64,000 nucleotides of DNA from Phycisphaerae bacterium. Its GTDB lineage: Bacteria; Planctomycetota; Phycisphaerae; Sedimentisphaerales; Anaerobacaceae. A program made the translations under genes and the position numbers. Below the pieces are notes generated by a model. That model made no database searches. It saw only the letters and a list, made by a program, of their open reading frames with translations, and was not told the origin of the DNA. Positions 44,101-51,470 of the stretch are shown piece by piece. The stretch spans positions 110,187 to 174,186 of the forward strand of contig JAAYBV010000065.1 of NCBI GenBank assembly GCA_012744475.1, read 5' to 3'. Position 1 is the first letter of the stretch. Each line of letters begins with the position of its first letter.

Positions 44101-45430
44101 GCCATTGATTGTAGGTGTATTTGCTGTTGATATTGATCGCCGAGACGCCTTTCCACGGCCGGTCGCCGGGGAAGCTCACGTGGTAGTTGTTCGGAGGCGG
44201 CGTTCGAGAGCCGTTGCCCCGGTTCCGGATGCCGACGTTGTGGCGAAGGAGAATGTCCCTGCCGTCGATGCTGATGAACGTCCCGTTCATCTGGGCGCGA
44301 GAAAAGGCCTCGTCGCTCCGCGTCCCAAGGTAGGCGAGTCGGCCTCGCTCCATCTCGGTCATCACCATGTAGTAGAGCGGCTGGCTTCCGATCTGCCAGT
44401 AGCTGTAGGGATTGAACGCCGCGTCCACACGATACAACGCGTTTGTCACCTGTTCGGGCCGGCCGTCCACAATGCTTGGAGCCGGCCACGTGCGCATCTG
44501 CCCACCATTGTCGATCGCCTCGACGTAGAACTCCACTACGGCGCCGTCGGGCTGCGGCGGAATCTCGACGCCGTACACGCGGTCGCCCGCAGCGCCGTCG
44601 GCGTGGGCGCCGTCGTCGAACATCGGAAGAACGGCATACTCGTTGGCATCGAGTGTCGGGTAGTTGCCTCGGTCGACAAACTCGGAGCGGTCGACACGAT
44701 ATCGCAGATTCACCGTCGGGCCGAATGGAGATTCGTCAACCGCCGTCGCCGTAACGGTCACAGGATCGACCGGTCCCGGGATCACGGGACGGTGCTGCAC
44801 TTCTGCAACCAGAGGCGCCACGTCAGCGGAAGCGATGGAGTTGGCGCGACCCGGCGTGCCGCCGACGTCCAGACTGGCGGCCCAGTTCGCGCCGTACTCG
44901 TTGGGCCCAGCCGCATTGATCAGTTCCAACGACTTGCCGCCGCCGTCGTGATCGTTGCGCCATTGCCAGCCACGATGGCCCCGGTCGACCGGGCCCAGCT
45001 CACGGACGCCCCAGTCTCCGCTGTCCGCATACGAGACCTCGTCGACTAGACCGCCTGAGGCGTCGCGCAATTCGATTGTCTCGCCGGAATTGCTCAGCCG
45101 TCCCTCCCAGCCGCCCATGATACAGGCGACATCCGGATGTCGGACGGCGAAGGCATCCGCGTCGGCGACGACCACCAGGTAGTCGCCGCCGGCCAGGGTC
45201 ACATCTCCAAATGTCAGGGAAACGGCTCGCGCCAACTGCCAGCCCGCGAGGTTGACGGCCTCGTTGCCCCGGTTGAACAACTCGATGTACTCGGCGGCAA
45301 GGTCCTCGGCCTGCAAGACCTCGGAGTAGGGATTGTACATGATCTCGTTGATCACGAGCGCCGCTCGACCAACCGTGCCGATGGCCGTCGTGCAAACCGC
45401 AAACGCCAGGAATAGGACCACCCGTTTCAT
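38105..45430 (-). CDS. Giant secreted LTD/CotH-kinase/beta-helix protein A
   Basis: 2441 residues with a signal peptide (VVLFLAFAVCTTAIGTVGRA). Order: lamin-tail (LTD) domain about 24-190 (VINEIMYNPYS, ends GGTPGRAN); linker with beta-sandwich; CotH-kinase region about 340-730, including IRNRGNGSRTPPPNNYHVSF and LLPYDLDTIL near 615, the metal-binding Asp end; a long right-handed beta-helix about 945-1770 with paired segments such as CVFTDMF and VFGRTPG; a fibronectin-like piece; LTD 2 (about 1805) and LTD 3 (about 1960); a galactose-binding-like sandwich (about 2093-2285, YGQNTTCYIRIPF); LTD 4 to the end, PTPGTP. CotH proteins are atypical kinases. A paralogue lies 51 bases upstream. No sorting signal is visible at the C-terminus. 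Confidence 0.85.
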   Translation of the reverse strand: MKRVVLFLAFAVCTTAIGTVGRAALVINEIMYNPYSEVLQAEDLAAEYIELFNRGNEAVNLAGWQLARAVSLTFGDVTLAGGDYLVVVADADAFAVRHPDVACIMGGWEGRLSNSGETIELRDASGGLVDEVSYADSGDWGVRELGPVDRGHRGWQWRNDHDGGGKSLELINAAGPNEYGANWAASLDVGGTPGRANSIASADVAPLVAEVQHRPVIPGPVDPVTVTATAVDESPFGPTVNLRYRVDRSEFVDRGNYPTLDANEYAVLPMFDDGAHADGAAGDRVYGVEIPPQPDGAVVEFYVEAIDNGGQMRTWPAPSIVDGRPEQVTNALYRVDAAFNPYSYWQIGSQPLYYMVMTEMERGRLAYLGTRSDEAFSRAQMNGTFISIDGRDILLRHNVGIRNRGNGSRTPPPNNYHVSFPGDRPWKGVSAININSKYTYNQWLGHALYRMADMPAPDVTRVQVRVNGQDLAPIDPGRMYGSYVHLEVYDSDWADNHFPDDNQGNVYSCVSRSRHCDLRYHGSEPQTYGQEDWYVKKSNAAVNDWSDLIALTYALDRSPDEMYVREVEKVVNTEQWMRWFAMETFLTNRETNLGNGYGDDYCMYRGIEDPRFLLLPYDLDTILNSPDPNTSIWLAGRLNSLPVIRRFLTHPVFVGRYYAQLTDLAETVFSPERFNPFVENTLGDWVPQTTIEAIETFVAARRRYVLSQIPVEFTAGSDLPNLAGYPIASVPYVHGMEVRGTADATRTRSVLVDGRPVQWSPREGQWALGRTLLDLSPGINRMIVETFDGPEGTGRPLGGGYVDVYYPTGLTNNYPKESAIGGDPSSGASSGVNLIVRDSYLPGVPVLIRVELLAADGTIDRDAWDSTATFSVSGNPAIRPSSGHCTLCNGLGSVLVTFTGQGDFTLTVRVNGVEQSATLADVSDQPVKIVSGILRESETWSGVCYVTGGDFTIPTGVTLTLDPGTLVLIEGVPSGSGGTDIDVQGAIQSLGTAASPVTFTCLGAGQNWGELHFVDAALSTFRYTHITRAGHSPPVGHSHSGPAVRVANSTLLFDHVCLTDHAGKIMDAGAGTDLTFRQCLLARSVMGPEIAGTALRFEDGWITDMHAADDADGIYIHDQLAGQQCVIRRSVIARMDDDGVDTLGSEIRIEDSIIRDCRDKGVSIYGGRTEIDRCLIVANNTAPEDPTVASVAAKAYDGSDAVVDIDHATIVTSKVPGHVDVGLQSHNKTGVTSGTIVYNVTNSIIDATVPVDVQAPYQPSDVHISYCCLTGETWPGEGNLSADALFVDPQRGNYRLMATSPCIGAASPGDPLPDLGYYQSTPTFPSSPLTGGDLFWTADEGPYRITADLTIPPDVTLTVGAGTTVFFDPNVRLIVEGRLVAEGTAYETIRFTRTPELGGTWGGLQFLDSPHDNRICHAVIEYGRTIDGMVGLENSSLLLDHVTFDHTDLRRIRTIDSSLVVRNCVFTDMFAPGEPPSTDNLSEHIWGRGVPAAGRFILDGNVFGRTPGHNDAVDFDGATRPDAIPQILNNVFLGGGDEALDLETDAHIEGNVFMDYIEDRFNRTPRESNVISAGAGRDYVVVRNVFRQVEHVAQIKDRAFMWFENNTVVDANAAVFHFEIPGQTTSPGRGVRIDSCIFRQCPTLLGDLRVNDAEWGTTDIAVDRCLLPSDWHALGEGNIDADPLFAGDGDFHLKPWSAARGAGMLGLDMGAFVPAGASVAGEPEGWTYRTQVMLTVGGPGITHYVYSVNEPNGPWSEERSVDIPILLTGLKNGQSYTVYVRGRNSAGAWQDQPNASRTWTVDTTYRRLVLNEILAGNETFEHEGTCPALVELYYDGPSVVNLSGMSLSDDTRQPDRFIFPAGVAMNPGDYLVLLADADVTTSGVHLGFALDRKGGQLSLYDRDGSLIDSVEFGPQLPNLAIGRTGPDGEWRLAIPTFGFANLAQPLGDPSAVRINEWLAEAEVLSDRDFIELYNPGDGPVDVGGFYLTDRPMVRPDKYRIAALSFVEGRGFAVFAADGEESLGHVGFKLSPDGEMIGLFDRDLKEVDKVLFGPQTPDVSQGRAPDGSDRLGWLELPTPGMSNPVRRELVATRIVLVPEEADKRVIIPASAGEVSETWKSDPAFDDSAWLRSSGGPGGIGYERSTGYEDWISLDIEDQMYGQNTTCYIRIPFTMATGLVGHFNELMLSVRFDDGFVAYLNGAEVARANITGMPQWDSEAEADHESYGRTFDAVFDISEYADRLRAGENLLAIHGLNTPATSSDLIFSVAMEATVVEGGDSEYPYLEELRLLDFLRVTELMYHSPAGDRLDYIELCNIGAEPLDLTGLRFTDGVQFTFGSMMLDAGQCTVVVDDLAAFRDSYGMELSVAGEYTGRLSDGGEDIVLNLAAPLEAAIMRFRYEDDWYPTTDGNGRSLAVEDVTIPAVAWNRSENWYPSPPTPGTP

Positions 45431-45481
45431 ACCGGTTGCTCTGTCCGCATGAGAAATCGATGCATATGCATGCCGCTTCCC

Positions 45482-48400
45482 CTAAAACTGGCCCGGCGTC
45501 GGCGCCGACATGCGCCAATTCGCAGGATCGTTCCAGGCCGCCACCAGCGCCACAGGATCGTGGGCCGTCAGCGACATCCCATCTCCGTCGGTGGCCGGAT
45601 GCCACTCATCATCATACCGGAAACGCGCGATCGCCGCATCGAAGGGTTCGGCCAGCTTCAGGACGATATCCTCGCCCTTGTCGCTAAGGCGACCGGAATA
45701 CTGACCGGCCACGTGGGCATCTGTTCCATATCTCGACCGAAATGCGGCGGGATCGTCGACGACGACGGTGCACTGCCCCGGTGCCAGTTCCATCGCAGGG
45801 AAGGTGAATTCGATGCCGTCTGCAAAACGTATACCGCTCAGGTCCAGAGGCACATCGCCGACGTTTGCCAGCTCGATGTAGTCCAGGCTGTCACCTTCGG
45901 CCGCGTGGTACATCAGCTCCGTGACACGAAGACCATCGAGCAACTGGAGCTCTCTCTGGTACGGATACGCCGCTCCCGCATACTCAACCGCGGTTCCACT
46001 CAGCTCCGTAGAGACCAGAAAATCGCTGCTGGTCGTCGATACGTTCAGGCCCTGAATGGCCAGGAGATTAACACCTTCGCGAAGCAGGCCGATATCCTCG
46101 GAGACATCGATCGTGGCGTCGAACCGCTCGGCATCGGCTTCGTTGTTGCCGGTGGCGACGGAGTTCCACTGAGGCGCTCCCGAGATGTTGGCCCGGGCGA
46201 TTTCCATGCCGTTGAGCCAGGCGACGAAGCCATCGTCATAGCGAACGCTCAGCGTCAGTCCGCCGAGGCTCCCGATCAATCCGGCGGTACCCGTAAAGGG
46301 AATCCGCACGTAGCACGTCGTGTTCCGGCCGTACATCTGGCTGCGGACGTCCAGACTGATCAGGTCCTCATAGCCGCTGCCGTCTTCATAGCCAACGCCC
46401 CCAGGCCCTCCCGAGGCGCTCAGCCAGGCCGAGTCGTCGAACGACGCATCCGAGCGCCAGCTCTCATCCACCTGATCGGCCGAGGTGGGAACCATGGCCC
46501 TCTTGGGTGCATCTTCGGGCACGAGCACAACCGATGCCACCGTCGGCTGTTCGATCACCGGGTTGGCCAGGCCGGGTGTAGGCAGATCGAACCAGTCGAT
46601 CCGATCTGCCCCATCGGGAGCGCGTCCCTGCGAGACATCCGCCACCTGAGGACCGTAGAACACCTTGTCCACCTCACGCAGGTTGGGGTCAAACAAGCCG
46701 ATCATCTCGCCATCGGTGGACAACTTGAAGTTTACGTGACCCGGAAGGTCCTCTTCGTCGGCGACGAAGACGCCAAATCCTTCGCCCTCGATGAACGTCA
46801 GCGGTCTCACTCGGAATTCTTCCGGTTGGGTCACGGGATTGTCCGTGAGACAGTAGCCGCCGATATCGACAGGCAACGCTTGAGGATTGTGAAGCTCGAT
46901 GAGATCGCTCTCGAACAGGACCTCGCCCCGCGCGAGCCACTCGTTGATGCGCACGCGATCCGGGTCTCCCACGGGCTGTGCCACATTGGGAGCCCCTAAG
47001 CTCGGAATGGTCAGACGCCAGAGGCTGTCGCGGCCGATGCGCCCGAAGGAAGACCCCCTCAATTGGTGACCGAATTCCACGCAGTCCAGCAGAACACCTT
47101 CACGGTCGTACAGATACAGCTCGCCGCCCTCTCGGTCGAGCGCAAAGCCCAGGTGGATTCCAGAGGTTGCACCGGCATCGGCGAACACCACGAAATGCTC
47201 TCCGGGCCCAATCATCACTCCGCTCGGGAACACGAACTTGTCGGGCTGCTGCGGATCGTCGCTGAGCATGGCCCCGGCCAGGCTCATCTCCGCCGGTCCA
47301 TCGTAGAACAGTTCCACCGCATCGAGGTGCTCAGAAGCGATCTCGCCGGACGCCAGAATCTCATTGATCACAAGACGACGATACGCCGGATCCACGGCCC
47401 AGTTGCGCGAGGCATTCGGCTGCTCCTGCCATCGACCCGCGGAGTTCTTGCCCAGCACGTAGACGGTATACGATTGCCTATCCTGCAAACCGGTCAGCTC
47501 GATCGGCACGTCCACCGGCCGCTCCTCGCTCCAGGGACCGCTCGGGCTGTTGACGCTGTACACGTAATCCGTGATTCCCGGTCCGCCCACCGTCAGGATG
47601 GCGTCCGTTCGATACGTCGTGCCGCTCGGCTCGCCTGTGATCGCCGCACCGCCCGGAACATACGCCCCCATATCCAGGCCGAACGGTCCCGACGCAACGG
47701 CGGCAGACATCGGTTTGAGATAATAATCGTTCGCGCTGACGAACAGAGGGTCCGCATCGATGTTGCCAACACCCAAGCCATGCCAGATTGCCGGAAGGAT
47801 CGAGGCCTCGACCACCAGGTCCGTCGGGCCGTAATCCGGCAGCGACTCGTCAAAGAAATGCTCGAACATCGCGGCATTGTTCCAGAAGATGTTGCCGGCC
47901 ATATAGGCCCCTCGCCCGGCTGGCCGGGGCGGACTGCGATCGGGCTCACCGAAACTGATCGTCGCGACGCCGGTGTTGACGAACGTGTTGTGCTCAGCCC
48001 GCAGGAAACCATCCTCCTTCACCAGCACGGCATGATCGTTATCGACGAAGAGATTCCGCACGAGGCAAAGAGCGGTCGTGTGATCGCTGTCGCGGCCCGT
48101 GGCAATTGCGTTCGAGGTGCTGTCGCCACCCTGATTGCGGTTGAAATGCACGAAGACGTTGCCCTCGATGTGGGCGTCGGCGCCGTCCAGGTCGGGGCCG
48201 TCATCGCCGCCTCCGAGAAAGACGCTGTCGTAGATCTGTACGATTGGGCCGGGACGTTGCCCTCCGGCGAAGTCGATCACATCGTTATAACCTGTGGCCG
48301 TGCCGAAGGTGCAGCGCTCGAAGACGAGTCGTTCATCTCCCGTCAGCCCGACGCCGTGTATCGGTTCGGCTCCACTGATCGACGGAAAGACGCAATCACG

Positions 48401-51307
48401 TGCGAGCACGGTGGGGTGATCGACATTGAGAATTCGCGTGTTCGTGCCCGCCCACGTCACGTTGTCAAGTTCCACGCGCGAATGCTGAACGTCGACAGAC
48501 TCACCCTGACCGTCGCCGGATTCCATATCGACGCAGTACAGTCGGTTATCCTCCAGACTGTCATCGAATCGGATGCCCTCCCAATGGCCCGTGCCGTTCG
48601 GCACGTGGGCCAGACGAACGCGTTGATAAGGCGTTCCTTCGATGTCGAGCCGGCCGCCCTGTCGCACCTCGATTCCCGCGCCCTCCTCGAAGAACAGCGT
48701 CGCGCCCGGTCCTACGGCAAGCGTGGCGCCGGCCTCGACAGTCAGGGTGGTCTGGACGTGCCAGGGGCCCGGTGCGGCATCGAGCAGCGTATCGTTCGTG
48801 ATGGTCCCTCCGATAGCCGTCATGTCGCCGTCGTCGTACCAGATGTCGATGTGTCCGCGTTCGAGTTCCTCGCCGGCGCCGCCCGGACCGTCGAAGGTCT
48901 GCACGATCACACGATTGATCCCCGGATTCAGAGCAACGTCGTCCATCGACCACGTGCCGTCCTTCTGGGACCAGTCGGATTCGTCGACCGGCACGCCGTT
49001 GACGCAGACCGAGCGGACCTTGATCGCGTTGGCCGTACCGGTCAGAGCAGTGGTGTTTCTGGTCGTGTACGGATATTCGCCGACAACGTCCGGACCGAGG
49101 ATGGCGAAACTCTGCGGAATCTGAGGGCTCGTGTCGGCGTCCGGATAGCCACCATCAAGCACACTGTTGACACGATCTCGCACGAACTGCCGGATTCCCC
49201 GGGCGCTGTTGATCTCCGAATCCGGAACCCAATCGGCCAGAAATCGGTCTACCAACGGATCGAAGCTCGCCGGCGCAAAAACGGTCCGGGCCAGATCGCG
49301 GCACTGCCGGTAGTACAGCCTCGTCACCTCGGGATGATTCAGAAGCCGCCGCAGGCCGCTGACCTGCGCGTATACCCAGATGTCCCGCTGCGGCTCATAC
49401 GAATGATCCCCTTGCCCGAGCACCGTATCCATATCGTGAGGCACGAGCCAGAAGCGCGGATCGATCACTCCGCTATAGAGTGCGTAATCGTCACCCGTCC
49501 CGCTGGTCAGGCCGCCCTCGCGATTGCCGATCAAAGCATCGACCGCCAGGAATCGCATCCATTCGTCGAGGTTGACGATCTCGCTCACCTGAGTCAGGAA
49601 GTCCTCATCGGAGAGATTGCGATTGTTGAGCGCCTCAATCAATCGGAACAGATCGTTCCAGTCGTCGGCCGCTTCGTTCGTCTTCTTGGGGTAGTTCAGA
49701 CGGTAATCGTTCGGATCGGGCGTCCGGCCGGCAGCCTCCTTGCGGTTCAGATCGGCGTAGGTCCGTGCGTGAACGCCATCCTCGTAGTAGGTGCAGCGAT
49801 ACAGGTTACCGTTGTCGTCATCGGGGAAGTGGTTCTTCGCCCAGTCTTTGTCGAGGACCTCGACGGCGCTGTAGAAGCCGTAGGTCCGGCTCATGTCGCT
49901 CCGCGCCGGCTCATCCGCATTCACCTTGAGGCGAACAGGTGTAACGTTCGCCGCCGGAATTCCGCTCATCTGGAACAGAATGCTGGCCATCCGTTCGAGA
50001 TGCGGATACTTGCTGTTGAGGTTCAGCGCACGAACGTCTTTCCAGGGACGGTCGCCGGCCAAGTTGACTCGATAGGACATCGGAGGATCGGCACGCTTTC
50101 GATTGCCTCGATTGCGGACACCCGCCTGATAGCGCACGTTCGCCCCCGTTCCATCGACGCTGATAAACGTCGCGTTCATCTGGGCGTCGCTCATCGGTTC
50201 GGCGGCAAAAAGATCGCCGCTATACTGCTCATCGCCGATCTGGTCCAGTTCCGTCCGTTCGCTGTCCGTCATGATCAGATAGTAGACCGGATGCGCGCCG
50301 GGGGTGTGCGAAGTCTGCTGATCGAACGAGTCGTCGACGATGTACAGCGCGTTGGTCGCCTGGCGGAGCGCGCCGTCGACAAGGCTCGGCGCGGGCCAGG
50401 TCCGTGAGTGTCCCGCGCCGTCCGCCGCCTCGATATAGAACTCGACCACGGTGCCGTCGCCCTGCGGCGGAATCTCGGCACGATATAACCGGTCTTTGGG
50501 CATGGCCAATGACGTGAATTCGCCGGCGCCATCGGCGCGGTAGTGCAGCACGGCCTGCATGTCCGCCGATTCCGCCGAGACAAGGCGGGCGCAGATCGTG
50601 ACCGGCTCGCGCGACGTTGGGATAGCCGGGGCGTGCGCGACGTCCAGAATCAGAGGCGCGGTGCGTGTCGAGCGAACCGAATTCGCCCGGCCGGGAGTCC
50701 CTCCTTCCACGGCAGCGGCGCCCCAGTTCTGTCCATATTCGTTGGGCATGTTGGGATCGATCAGCTCCAGCGATCTGCCCTGACCATCGTGGTCGTCGCT
50801 CCACGTCCAACCGCGATGACCGTGGTCCAGCGACCCAAGCTCGCGCTGGGCCCAATCCCCTTCGTCGGCGTATTCGACCCGGTCGATTGAGGTCCCTGCC
50901 GCATCCACTAACTCGATCGCTTCGCCGGAGTTGCTCAGCCACCCGCCCCAGCCTCCTGCCACAAGATCAGTCCCGGGATAACGGCCCCGAAAGGTATCCA
51001 CGTCGGCCGCAACCACCAGGTAAGACTGCGCCTCCAGCACGACGTCGGGAAAGACAAACTCAACTCCGTCGCTCAGACGCCACCCCGCCAGACTGACGGC
51101 CTCAGGTCCTCGGTTGAACAACTCGATCCATTCCCGACTGGTGTCCTCCGCGGTTTCGGGACGGTGGTAAGGGTGGTACATGATCTCAGAAATGATGATG
51201 CTCCGGGCACCGCCGTCTACGGATGGATTGTCCTGCCCACGGACGGCGGCGCATGGCAATGAAGACAGCAGCAGAAACTGCGCGAGGAGACGGACAACGA
51301 CTCGCAT
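45482..51307 (-). CDS. Giant secreted LTD/CotH-kinase/beta-helix protein B
   Basis: About 1941 residues from an ATG with GGAGG upstream, and a signal peptide (VRLLAQFLLLSSLPCAAVRGQ). The order is the same as in the downstream paralogue: LTD 1 (about 35-205, IISEIMYHPYHR), CotH-kinase (about 330-740, with VPHDMDTVLG near 622), a shorter beta-helix (about 905-1280), then LTD 2, LTD 3, a galactose-binding-like sandwich and LTD 4 (from about 1792, ending PTPGQF). The C-terminal 600 residues align closely with the paralogue; the size difference lies mostly in the beta-helix. The frame stays open further upstream, but a strong promoter at 51413-51441 rules out the longest form. An ATG at 51337 is an alternative. 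The two genes look like a tandem duplication in one operon. Confidence 0.83.
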   Translation of the reverse strand: MRVVVRLLAQFLLLSSLPCAAVRGQDNPSVDGGARSIIISEIMYHPYHRPETAEDTSREWIELFNRGPEAVSLAGWRLSDGVEFVFPDVVLEAQSYLVVAADVDTFRGRYPGTDLVAGGWGGWLSNSGEAIELVDAAGTSIDRVEYADEGDWAQRELGSLDHGHRGWTWSDDHDGQGRSLELIDPNMPNEYGQNWGAAAVEGGTPGRANSVRSTRTAPLILDVAHAPAIPTSREPVTICARLVSAESADMQAVLHYRADGAGEFTSLAMPKDRLYRAEIPPQGDGTVVEFYIEAADGAGHSRTWPAPSLVDGALRQATNALYIVDDSFDQQTSHTPGAHPVYYLIMTDSERTELDQIGDEQYSGDLFAAEPMSDAQMNATFISVDGTGANVRYQAGVRNRGNRKRADPPMSYRVNLAGDRPWKDVRALNLNSKYPHLERMASILFQMSGIPAANVTPVRLKVNADEPARSDMSRTYGFYSAVEVLDKDWAKNHFPDDDNGNLYRCTYYEDGVHARTYADLNRKEAAGRTPDPNDYRLNYPKKTNEAADDWNDLFRLIEALNNRNLSDEDFLTQVSEIVNLDEWMRFLAVDALIGNREGGLTSGTGDDYALYSGVIDPRFWLVPHDMDTVLGQGDHSYEPQRDIWVYAQVSGLRRLLNHPEVTRLYYRQCRDLARTVFAPASFDPLVDRFLADWVPDSEINSARGIRQFVRDRVNSVLDGGYPDADTSPQIPQSFAILGPDVVGEYPYTTRNTTALTGTANAIKVRSVCVNGVPVDESDWSQKDGTWSMDDVALNPGINRVIVQTFDGPGGAGEELERGHIDIWYDDGDMTAIGGTITNDTLLDAAPGPWHVQTTLTVEAGATLAVGPGATLFFEEGAGIEVRQGGRLDIEGTPYQRVRLAHVPNGTGHWEGIRFDDSLEDNRLYCVDMESGDGQGESVDVQHSRVELDNVTWAGTNTRILNVDHPTVLARDCVFPSISGAEPIHGVGLTGDERLVFERCTFGTATGYNDVIDFAGGQRPGPIVQIYDSVFLGGGDDGPDLDGADAHIEGNVFVHFNRNQGGDSTSNAIATGRDSDHTTALCLVRNLFVDNDHAVLVKEDGFLRAEHNTFVNTGVATISFGEPDRSPPRPAGRGAYMAGNIFWNNAAMFEHFFDESLPDYGPTDLVVEASILPAIWHGLGVGNIDADPLFVSANDYYLKPMSAAVASGPFGLDMGAYVPGGAAITGEPSGTTYRTDAILTVGGPGITDYVYSVNSPSGPWSEERPVDVPIELTGLQDRQSYTVYVLGKNSAGRWQEQPNASRNWAVDPAYRRLVINEILASGEIASEHLDAVELFYDGPAEMSLAGAMLSDDPQQPDKFVFPSGVMIGPGEHFVVFADAGATSGIHLGFALDREGGELYLYDREGVLLDCVEFGHQLRGSSFGRIGRDSLWRLTIPSLGAPNVAQPVGDPDRVRINEWLARGEVLFESDLIELHNPQALPVDIGGYCLTDNPVTQPEEFRVRPLTFIEGEGFGVFVADEEDLPGHVNFKLSTDGEMIGLFDPNLREVDKVFYGPQVADVSQGRAPDGADRIDWFDLPTPGLANPVIEQPTVASVVLVPEDAPKRAMVPTSADQVDESWRSDASFDDSAWLSASGGPGGVGYEDGSGYEDLISLDVRSQMYGRNTTCYVRIPFTGTAGLIGSLGGLTLSVRYDDGFVAWLNGMEIARANISGAPQWNSVATGNNEADAERFDATIDVSEDIGLLREGVNLLAIQGLNVSTTSSDFLVSTELSGTAVEYAGAAYPYQRELQLLDGLRVTELMYHAAEGDSLDYIELANVGDVPLDLSGIRFADGIEFTFPAMELAPGQCTVVVDDPAAFRSRYGTDAHVAGQYSGRLSDKGEDIVLKLAEPFDAAIARFRYDDEWHPATDGDGMSLTAHDPVALVAAWNDPANWRMSAPTPGQF

Positions 51308-51412
51308 TGTCGGCGGCGTCCTCCGAGACCGCAACATCTTGAAGGCGCCGCCCACCCCGGTCGTTTCCCGAAGAAACCCTCTCCAAAAGGCAAGACAAGC
51401 AGACATACCGCT

Positions 51413-51441
51413 ACTATAGCAGAAACAGGCACTTAAGTCAA
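51413..51441 (-). promoter_or_regulatory. Predicted strong promoter for the giant LTD/CotH pair
   Basis: TTGACT and TATAGT separated by 17 bases on the minus strand, placing the start near 51406 and giving a leader of about 100 bases. It also shows that the pair is transcribed separately from the PQQ gene that ends just before. Confidence 0.65.
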
Positions 51442-51470
51442 TCTGGCCGGCATTTGCCAAGACAGGTGCG

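Noticed and set aside
45460-45471. 12-base palindrome ATGCATATGCAT between the two giant genes
   Set aside because: AT/GC alternating palindrome, no second copy seen; probably chance, and the genes look cotranscribed.
47063-50407. Long open reading frame on the plus strand antisense to giant protein B
   Set aside because: Low-quality product rich in R, H and G with no recognisable domain; it is the mirror of a well-supported gene with domains and promoter. Same for long plus-strand frames at 12262-14841 and 43157-45049.
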